This document shows positions 1 to 6,055 of a stretch of DNA of 9,146 nucleotides, one piece after another (the first letter of the stretch is position 1; every line of letters begins with the position of its first letter). A model generated the notes under the pieces. The model ran no database searches. It was given only the letters and a program-made list of their open reading frames with translations, and had not been told where the DNA came from. Origin of the DNA: Gammaproteobacteria bacterium (lineage in GTDB: Bacteria > Pseudomonadota > Gammaproteobacteria > Pseudomonadales > Azotimanducaceae_A); NCBI GenBank assembly GCA_028819775.1, contig JAPPKV010000293.1, positions 1,869 to 11,014 of the forward strand. Direction: 5' to 3'. Both the position numbers and the translations under genes were made by a program.

Positions 1-2063
1 TCGCCGTGGTCTCGCACGGCTATTGGCAGCGTCGTTTCGGAGGCGACCCGAACATCATCGGCATGACGCTTCCCATCCAGACCGGTGTGTTTGCCCAGTA
101 CTTCGAGCTGACGGCGCCACCCTATGAGATCGTGGGAGTGCTGGCCCCGGGTGTGGCGTTGCCCCCCAGCGGCCATGGCGGCGAGCCCGAGCGGCCCGAC
201 ATCTGGCTCCCGATGCGGCTCGATCCGGCAGCGCGCGGTCCGCACGCCTGGAGTCTGCTCGCGAAGGTTGCCCCCGACGTTTCGCTTCGCCAGGCGCAAG
301 CGGAACTGGACGGGCTCACGCGCGGCCTCGTCGACAGCTATCCCGATGCATACTCCGAAGCGCTCTTCGAGAAGTACGGTTTCCGAACGCGCGCCCACGA
401 TCTCAAGTCGTTCATGGTGGGGCCGATCATCCGCAACCTGTGGTTGATCCACGGTTGTGTGGTTCTGTTGCTGCTGGTCGCCGTTGTCAATGGCGCCAGC
501 TTGTTTCTGGTCCGGGCAGAAGTCCGCCGCGCCGAAATCGACGTCCGGGTCGCGCTGGGTGCAAGCCGCCTTGCCATCTTTCGCCACTTCGCCGCATACA
601 GCGCGTTGATCGCGCTCGCAGCGGGCCTGTTGGGCCTCTTGGCAGGCTACTGGATGGTCCAGTGGGCAAGTTTGGCGACGCCGTGGCGGATACCCCGTAT
701 GGACGAGGTGGCGCTCGACGGCGGTGTGTTCGCGTTCCTCGCAGGGTTGTCGCTCGTGGTCGCCCTGGTGCTGGCGGGTTTTTGTGCCTGGCGGGTCGAC
801 GCAACCGGCACGGCCCACGCGGGACGCGGCGTGCGCGGCACTGGCCGCGAGAGCCAACGGCTTCGCGCCGCAATGACCGTGGGCCAGGTCGCCTTGTCGC
901 TCGTGCTGATTGTTGCCGCGGCGCTGTTCGTCGAGAGCTTCCGCAACCTGCGTGCCACGGATACGGGGATCGAAGCCGAAGGTGCGGTGTCGATCAAGAC
1001 GTTTCACGGCGAGCAGGACATGTCCAACTGGTGGCCGTTCGTGAAGCAGGTACTTCAAAGGATCGAAGCACTCCCCGGGGTCGCGGTTGTCGGTGCCACG
1101 ACCGCTGTCCCGTTCTCGAGGTTCACCGGGCATGGCTGCGTACAACAAGGCTTCGATGAACCGACCGTGTACCAGCGTGTCGAGGCGGCGGGGCTGACCT
1201 ACTGCGCCGCTCAGGCCGTCGCCACGCCGGGCTATTTTGAGGCCGTTGGCATCCCGATGCTTCGGGGCAGGGGCTTCACCCATGCGGATCTCGACAATCC
1301 CGCCGAAGGCGTCGTGGTTGTCAGCAGAGCTTTCGCGGAGCGTTTCTGGCCGGGCGAGAACCCGCTCGGCAAGCGTGTTTCGCCGTACGGTGGATCCGTC
1401 TACTGGTATCGGGTAGTCGGGGTCGCCGGCGACGTGTTCCGGGGCTCCGTTCAGGAAAAGCCCCACAACCTGATCTACTACCCCTTGGCGCCCATACCTG
1501 GGGACGCAGGTTGGTACTTCGGGGGAATCGACTTCGTGGTTCGTACCGCCAACGGCGAGCCGGCAGCCGTCGTGCCACGGCTGCGGGAACTGATCGAAAA
1601 CATCGACCCGACGGTTGCGGTCGGCGAAGCGTGGACGATGTCCGCGCTGGTGAACCGTTCGATGGCACGATTGAGCTTCACCTTGGTCCTGATCTCGGTG
1701 GCGGCGTGCACGGCTCTAGGTCTCGCGGTAGTGGGCCTCTACGGCCTTGTTGCCTACCTGGTCGCCCGGCGCAGCAGTGAAATCGGCGTTCGCGTGGCGT
1801 TGGGCGCGCGCCCCGACCAGGTTCGCCGCATCGTGGTCGCGGGTTCGGCGAAGTTGATTGCGACGGGATTGTTGATCGGTGTCGCGTGCAGCATTGCCGC
1901 AAGCGCGACATTGCGCGGGCTGGTGTTCGGCGTCGCGCCCACGGACCTACGGGTGTACGCCATTGCCATAGTGGTCGTCACCGTGGCAACGCTAGGAGCA
2001 AGCTGGCTCGCGGCCAACCGCGCCGTGGGGATTACACCGATGGATGCATTGCGAACGGAGTGA
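1..2063 (+). CDS. ABC transporter permease, ADOP/MacB-FtsX type (5'-truncated by window edge)
   Basis: Inner-membrane permease of the MacB/FtsX superfamily, long duplicated (ADOP-like) form. The frame is open to the left edge. The first complete codon is at 3, and the residues around the GTG at 6 (AVVSHGYWQRRFGGDP) are the middle of a MacB-type periplasmic domain, so that GTG is not the start. Against the next gene, about 150 N-terminal residues are missing, including TM1. Numbering residues from position 6: end of periplasmic domain 1 (to about 140), TM segments near 145-170, 194-221, 239-264 and 287-312, periplasmic domain 2 about 313-555, then TM near 558-586, 616-645 and 650-670. The FtsX signature SSEIGVRVALGA follows the 558-586 helix, and the C terminus ends PMDALRTE, as is usual in this family. 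Cys378 and Cys400 lie in periplasmic domain 2 and are matched in the paralogue. Substrate unknown. It probably works with a MacB-like ATPase encoded upstream. Confidence 0.93.
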   Translation, partial: AVVSHGYWQRRFGGDPNIIGMTLPIQTGVFAQYFELTAPPYEIVGVLAPGVALPPSGHGGEPERPDIWLPMRLDPAARGPHAWSLLAKVAPDVSLRQAQAELDGLTRGLVDSYPDAYSEALFEKYGFRTRAHDLKSFMVGPIIRNLWLIHGCVVLLLLVAVVNGASLFLVRAEVRRAEIDVRVALGASRLAIFRHFAAYSALIALAAGLLGLLAGYWMVQWASLATPWRIPRMDEVALDGGVFAFLAGLSLVVALVLAGFCAWRVDATGTAHAGRGVRGTGRESQRLRAAMTVGQVALSLVLIVAAALFVESFRNLRATDTGIEAEGAVSIKTFHGEQDMSNWWPFVKQVLQRIEALPGVAVVGATTAVPFSRFTGHGCVQQGFDEPTVYQRVEAAGLTYCAAQAVATPGYFEAVGIPMLRGRGFTHADLDNPAEGVVVVSRAFAERFWPGENPLGKRVSPYGGSVYWYRVVGVAGDVFRGSVQEKPHNLIYYPLAPIPGDAGWYFGGIDFVVRTANGEPAAVVPRLRELIENIDPTVAVGEAWTMSALVNRSMARLSFTLVLISVAACTALGLAVVGLYGLVAYLVARRSSEIGVRVALGARPDQVRRIVVAGSAKLIATGLLIGVACSIAASATLRGLVFGVAPTDLRVYAIAIVVVTVATLGASWLAANRAVGITPMDALRTE
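2057..2060 (+). promoter_or_regulatory. Ribosome binding site for the second permease
   Basis: GGAG lies 11 bases before the ATG at 2072 and sits in the last codons of the upstream permease, just before its TGA. It supports the 2072 start rather than the far-upstream in-frame ATG at 1886, and suggests coupled translation of the two permeases. Confidence 0.5.
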
Positions 2064-2071
2064 TAGCGACC

Positions 2072-4561
2072 ATGTCCCTTGTTTGGCCAACGGAACTCCG
2101 CCAGGCGGCGCGGGGCCTCGCGCGTGCGCGCGGATTCACGGTCGTCGCCGTGCTCGTGCTCGGTTTGGGGATCGGGGCGACGGCGACGGTCTTTGCCCTG
2201 GTCAAACAGGCCCTTGTCGATCCGCTGGCCTATCCCGATGCCAACCGGTTGGTGGTTGTGCACAGTGAGGTACCGGGTGCCGGAAAGGACGCGGAGTGGG
2301 GCGCTTCGTCGGCCCAGTTCGTCCACTTCAGGCAACACGCCAGATCGTTTGCGGACATCGGCGCGATGGAGTACCAGGTCGCGAGCGTGCGACCGGAGGG
2401 CGCGAGTTCAACCGTGCGGGCGCGAATCTCCATTGCGACGGCGGGCGTCCACCGGATGCTCGGTGCGCGTCCGATCGTCGGGCGTCCCTTCGTCGAGACG
2501 GATGACGATCCCGGGGCACCGCTCGCAGCGGTTGTCTCCCGCGCTTTCTGGGAGACGCAGTTCGGTGCCGATGCGGACATCGTCGGCAAGAAGGTCCATC
2601 TCGACTCCGGCGCGATCGGCGGCCCCGCGTTTGCCGTTCCGATCATCGGCGTCATCGAACCGCTTGGCGAGAAGCTCACGGACGACACGGATGTATGGCT
2701 GCCGAAAGTCATCAATCCGAGCGGCCCGCACTACAACCAGCACAGTTTGTTCGTCGTCGCGAAACTCCGCCCCGATGCGACGCTGCCGGGCGCCCAGACG
2801 GAGATCGACGGCCTGACGTCGAAACTCCCGGATGCCTATCCCGACGTCTACTGGGAAGACTTCCTTGAGCGGTTCGGCTTCCGGACCCGCCTCGAGGGCT
2901 TGAAGACCTACATCGTAGGGGATGCCGCAGCGGTCTTGAGCATCCTGTTCGGCGCCGCCGGCTTGCTGCTTGCCGTTGCCTGGGCGGACATCGCGTGCCT
3001 GCTGCTCGCACGCGTCGAGACGGCAAGGCACGACATGGCGGTCCGGGCCGCTCTCGGTGCGGGAAAGGCCGTGATTGCCCGCCACTTCGCGGTACAGAGT
3101 TTGTTGCTGGCGGGCGCCGGCGGGGTGTTGGGTTGCCTGGTCGCTTGGTGGCTCGGCACCGCCCTTGTTGTAGCAAACCCGCTACCGATGGCGCGTCTCG
3201 ATCACATGTCGGTCGACGGCGGTGTCATGGCGTTCGTTGCTGCGGTATCGCTGTTGGTCGCGGTGGCGCTTGCCTTGGTCGCCGCGGCGTCTTCGCGGAA
3301 TCTGCGCAGCCACTTGGCAGACGCTTGGCGCGGTGCCACCGCGTCCCGGCCCCGCCAACGCGCACGCTCGGCGCTGATTGCCGGCCAGCTTGCCCTGGCG
3401 TTGGTTCTGATCGCTGCGGCCGGGCTTCTCGTGGCGAGCTTCCGCAACTTGACGAATGTCGATCCGGGTGTCGACGTTGAAGGCGTGGTGAAGGCCGCGG
3501 TGTACCCCACCAGCCGCTATTCCGATCACGCGAGCTGGTGGGATCTGCTGCGAGAGGTCGGGGCGCAGGCTAGAGCGCTGCCAGGGGTTGACGTGGTCGG
3601 TGCCGCATCCAGCATCCCGTTCGCGACCGGCGGATGCGTCGGTCAAGGGTTCGCGGATGCTGCTGTTGCCGAACGTATCGGCACGATGGAACTGACCACC
3701 TGCGCCGACCAGGACGTGGTGACACCCGGCTATTTCGAAGCGATGGGAATCCCGTTGCTGCGCGGGCGGACGCTCCAGATGGAGGACTTCGCGGACCCCG
3801 CGCGCGGTAGTGCCGTCGTGAGCAAGGCTTTCGCCGAGCGTTTCTGGCCCGGCGAGGACCCGATCGGCAAGCGTTTGGCGCCCCATGGCCGAGGTGCGCC
3901 CTGGTATACGGTCGTCGGGCTCGTCGGGGACGTCTATGGCGCCTCGTTGACGGACGACCCCACCGTGCATGTGTACTACCCGCTCGTGCAGACTCCGGGC
4001 CAGCCGCCCTGGTACTACGGGGCAATGACCATCGTGGTTCGAACCCGGTTGTCGGACCCCACCGCCGTCCTGCCGCAGTTGCGCCGGATTCTTAGGTCCC
4101 TAGACCCGGAAATCGCCGTCGAGAAAGCCGGGACGATGCGCGAAGTCCTCGCGTACTCCTTGCGGCAGACCCGTTTCCTGTTGATGCTGCTGGCAATCGC
4201 AGCGGCGGCGGCGCTGACGTTGGCTGTCGTTGGTGTCTACGGCGTCGTCGGTTACCTGGTAGCGCGGCGCAGCAGCGAAATCGGCGTCCGCTTGGCGCTC
4301 GGGGCAACGCCCGCGAAGGTGCGTCGGACGATCATGCAGGAGACCGCGAAGCTGCTCGCTATTGGGCTCGGGCTGGGCTTGTTGGCAAGCCTCGCGGCGG
4401 GCGACGCCTTGCGGGGCGTTCTGTATGGTGTTGCGCCAACCAATCCCCTGGTATACCTCGTCGGCGCGGGATTGCTTGTGTTCGCCGCGTTGCTGGCGAG
4501 CTGGATTGCGGCGGGACGAGCGATACGGCTTGAGCCGATGGACGCCCTGCGGATTGAGTGA
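2072..4561 (+). CDS. ABC transporter permease, ADOP/MacB-FtsX type (complete, 829 aa)
   Basis: Full-length paralogue of the preceding gene. The start is ATG 2072: it gives the usual ADOP N terminus (MSLVWPTELRQAARGLARAR, then a GFTVVAVLVLGLGIGA helix), has GGAG upstream, and lies 8 bases past the previous stop. Order of parts: TM1 about 22-44; MacB-type periplasmic domain 1 about 45-283; TM helices about 285-316, 337-367, 383-408 and 432-460; periplasmic domain 2 about 461-695; TM about 700-730, 760-790 and 791-815; C-terminal PMDALRIE. FtsX signatures appear after both helix blocks (MAVRAALGA near 325; SSEIGVRLALGA near 735). About 830 aa is normal for ADOP proteins and twice a simple FtsX permease. 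Cys522 and Cys544 match the cysteine pair of the first permease with identical spacing. There is no nucleotide-binding domain, so it needs a separate ATPase. Members of this family are linked to export of peptides, antibiotics or envelope compounds by mechanotransmission; the cargo here is unknown. The pair may form a heterodimer. Confidence 0.95.
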   Translation: MSLVWPTELRQAARGLARARGFTVVAVLVLGLGIGATATVFALVKQALVDPLAYPDANRLVVVHSEVPGAGKDAEWGASSAQFVHFRQHARSFADIGAMEYQVASVRPEGASSTVRARISIATAGVHRMLGARPIVGRPFVETDDDPGAPLAAVVSRAFWETQFGADADIVGKKVHLDSGAIGGPAFAVPIIGVIEPLGEKLTDDTDVWLPKVINPSGPHYNQHSLFVVAKLRPDATLPGAQTEIDGLTSKLPDAYPDVYWEDFLERFGFRTRLEGLKTYIVGDAAAVLSILFGAAGLLLAVAWADIACLLLARVETARHDMAVRAALGAGKAVIARHFAVQSLLLAGAGGVLGCLVAWWLGTALVVANPLPMARLDHMSVDGGVMAFVAAVSLLVAVALALVAAASSRNLRSHLADAWRGATASRPRQRARSALIAGQLALALVLIAAAGLLVASFRNLTNVDPGVDVEGVVKAAVYPTSRYSDHASWWDLLREVGAQARALPGVDVVGAASSIPFATGGCVGQGFADAAVAERIGTMELTTCADQDVVTPGYFEAMGIPLLRGRTLQMEDFADPARGSAVVSKAFAERFWPGEDPIGKRLAPHGRGAPWYTVVGLVGDVYGASLTDDPTVHVYYPLVQTPGQPPWYYGAMTIVVRTRLSDPTAVLPQLRRILRSLDPEIAVEKAGTMREVLAYSLRQTRFLLMLLAIAAAAALTLAVVGVYGVVGYLVARRSSEIGVRLALGATPAKVRRTIMQETAKLLAIGLGLGLLASLAAGDALRGVLYGVAPTNPLVYLVGAGLLVFAALLASWIAAGRAIRLEPMDALRIE

Positions 4562-4569
4562 CATCGGTC

Positions 4570-4588
4570 GGGTGTCGGCGCGACACTC
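4570..4588 (+). other. Intercistronic hairpin between permease and response regulator
   Basis: GTGTCG (4572-4577) and CGACAC (4581-4586) form a perfect 6-bp stem with a 3-base loop. It extends to 8 bp with one G-U pair (4570-4588) and begins 8 bases after the permease stop. The sequence that follows (cgtcgttcctctt) is pyrimidine-rich but not a true U-tract, so it is at best a weak terminator or attenuator. It may instead be an mRNA-processing or stability element, or a protein-binding dyad. Confidence 0.35.
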
Positions 4589-4624
4589 CGTCGTTCCTCT
4601 TGACCGGTGAGTGGGCATGGTCAT

Positions 4625-5995
4625 ATGAGCGAGAACAAGCCTCGGATCCTCGTTGCTGACGACCAGGCCGACGTCGTCGAAGCCCTGCGCCTGCTCCTCA
4701 AGGGCGGGGGCTTCCTCGTCGACGCCGCGAATTCTCCGGATGAGGTCGTGCGTGTTCTGGAGAAACGACCGCCCGACGCCCTGCTAATGGATCTCAACTA
4801 CACCCGCGACACGACGTCGGGCCAGGAGGGGATGGACCTCTTGGGGCGGGTACGGCAACTGGATCCGGATCTCCCGGTGGTTGTGATGACTGCTTGGGGC
4901 AGCGTCGATGGCGCCGTGGAGGCCATGCGCCGGGGTGCGAAGGACTACATCGAGAAGCCTTGGGACAACGCCCGTCTGATCGCCACGATCAGGACTCAGT
5001 TGGAATTGGGGAAGGCCAAACGTCACAACCAACGCCTCGCGGACGCCAATCGTCACCGCAACGAATTGCCTATGCAGGAGTTCGTGGCCCAGTCCAGGAC
5101 CATGCGTCCGATTCTCGACCTCATGGCCAGCGTCGGCCCGTCGGATGCCAATGTACTGATCACCGGCGAACACGGCACGGGCAAGGAAGTGGTCGCGAAG
5201 TGGCTGCACGCCTCGTCGCGGCGGTCCTCGCAGCCGTTTCTGGCCGTGAATGCCGGCGGTTTCAGCGAAGGCGTCTTCGAGAGCGAGTTGTTCGGGCATG
5301 TCCGGGGCGCGTTCACAGATGCGAAGAGCGACCGGGCGGGCTGCTTCGAACTCGCCGACCAGGGCACGCTGTTCCTGGACGAGATCGCCAACGTGCCCTA
5401 TGGGCAGCAGGCGAAGCTGTTGCGGGTTCTCGAGAGCCGCGAGGTGCAACGCGTCGGGTCGACCCGTTCCCGCAAGGTCGACGTGCGGGTGCTTTCCGCC
5501 ACCAACGCGGACATCGAAGCCGCGATCGGCAACGGCGACTTCCGGGAGGATCTGCTCTACCGCCTCAACACCGTGGAGATCAATCTGCCCCCACTGCGCG
5601 AAAGACCGGAGGATCTCGAAGCCCTGGCAGTGCGTTTCCTCGCCCGGGAGGCAATGCGCTACGGCAAGGAATTCGACGGTTTCGACGCCGAAGCCATGGA
5701 CGTCCTTCGGCGCCACCCGTGGCCGGGCAACGTACGAGAATTGCAGCACGCGGTCGAACGGGCGGTCCTGGTGTCTCCAGGCTCTTGGGTGAGCAGCGGC
5801 GACCTGGGCCTGCGTAGTGCAGGTGAGCGTCAACTGCGGTTCGAGACGCTGACCTTGGCGGAGGCGGAACGAATCTTGGTCGGCAAGGCACTGGAGAGGC
5901 ACGGCGGCAACATGACCCGGGCGGCGCGCGACCTCGGTCTGAGCCGGACCGCTCTGTACCGGAAGGTGCAGCGCCACGGCCTGCCTCGCACATGA
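4625..5995 (+). CDS. Sigma-54-dependent response regulator (NtrC/NtrX-like, receiver-AAA+-Fis HTH)
   Basis: Cytoplasmic transcription activator, 456 aa from ATG 4625. An in-frame GTG at 4607 would add MSGHGH but has no Shine-Dalgarno and no family support; GGTGAG at 4606-4611 lies a rather long 13 bases before the ATG. Receiver domain about 6-125: acidic pair Asp12/Asp13, phosphoacceptor Asp56 (LLMD), Thr89, Lys111 (EKPW). The loop after Asp56 is longer than usual (NYTRDTTSGQEG). AAA+ sigma-54 interaction domain about 152-380: Walker A GEHGTGKE 181-188, the sigma-54 loop as GAFTDA 228-233 rather than GAFTGA, Walker B GTLFLDEI 247-254, arginine-finger region FREDLLYRLN 306-315, sensor II GNVREL 368-373. 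The Fis-type helix-turn-helix is about 410-453 (GGNMTRAARDLGLSRTALYR). It lies between the permeases and a histidine kinase, so it is probably phosphorylated by that kinase; the likely target, by inference, is the transporter operon or its regulon. Confidence 0.95.
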   Translation: MSENKPRILVADDQADVVEALRLLLKGGGFLVDAANSPDEVVRVLEKRPPDALLMDLNYTRDTTSGQEGMDLLGRVRQLDPDLPVVVMTAWGSVDGAVEAMRRGAKDYIEKPWDNARLIATIRTQLELGKAKRHNQRLADANRHRNELPMQEFVAQSRTMRPILDLMASVGPSDANVLITGEHGTGKEVVAKWLHASSRRSSQPFLAVNAGGFSEGVFESELFGHVRGAFTDAKSDRAGCFELADQGTLFLDEIANVPYGQQAKLLRVLESREVQRVGSTRSRKVDVRVLSATNADIEAAIGNGDFREDLLYRLNTVEINLPPLRERPEDLEALAVRFLAREAMRYGKEFDGFDAEAMDVLRRHPWPGNVRELQHAVERAVLVSPGSWVSSGDLGLRSAGERQLRFETLTLAEAERILVGKALERHGGNMTRAARDLGLSRTALYRKVQRHGLPRT

Positions 5996-5996
5996 C

Positions 5997-6015
5997 GCGA
6001 CCGCTTCGCGGTCGC
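5997..6015 (+). other. Perfect hairpin just after the response regulator stop
   Basis: GCGACCGC (5997-6004), loop TTC, GCGGTCGC (6008-6015): an 8-bp perfect GC-rich stem starting one base after the TGA. No T-run follows (tgcgggaagc), so it is not a canonical intrinsic terminator. It could be a REP-like palindrome, an RNA-processing or stability stem that sets the ratio of regulator to kinase, or a weak attenuator. Confidence 0.45.
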
Positions 6016-6055
6016 TGCGGGAAGCGTCGGCTATGCCAGCGAGCGAGTGACCTTC

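Noticed and set aside
6..8. GTG as start of the first permease
   Set aside because: It falls inside the conserved MacB-type periplasmic domain, and the frame is open to the window edge; the paralogue has about 150 more residues upstream.
1886..2071. In-frame upstream extension of the second permease
   Set aside because: The extra 62 residues overlap the first permease's coding region and lack family similarity; ATG 2072 gives the normal ADOP N terminus with an upstream GGAG.
2408..3970. Several long antisense frames within the second permease
   Set aside because: Arginine- and proline-rich, low-complexity translations typical of shadow frames in high-GC DNA.
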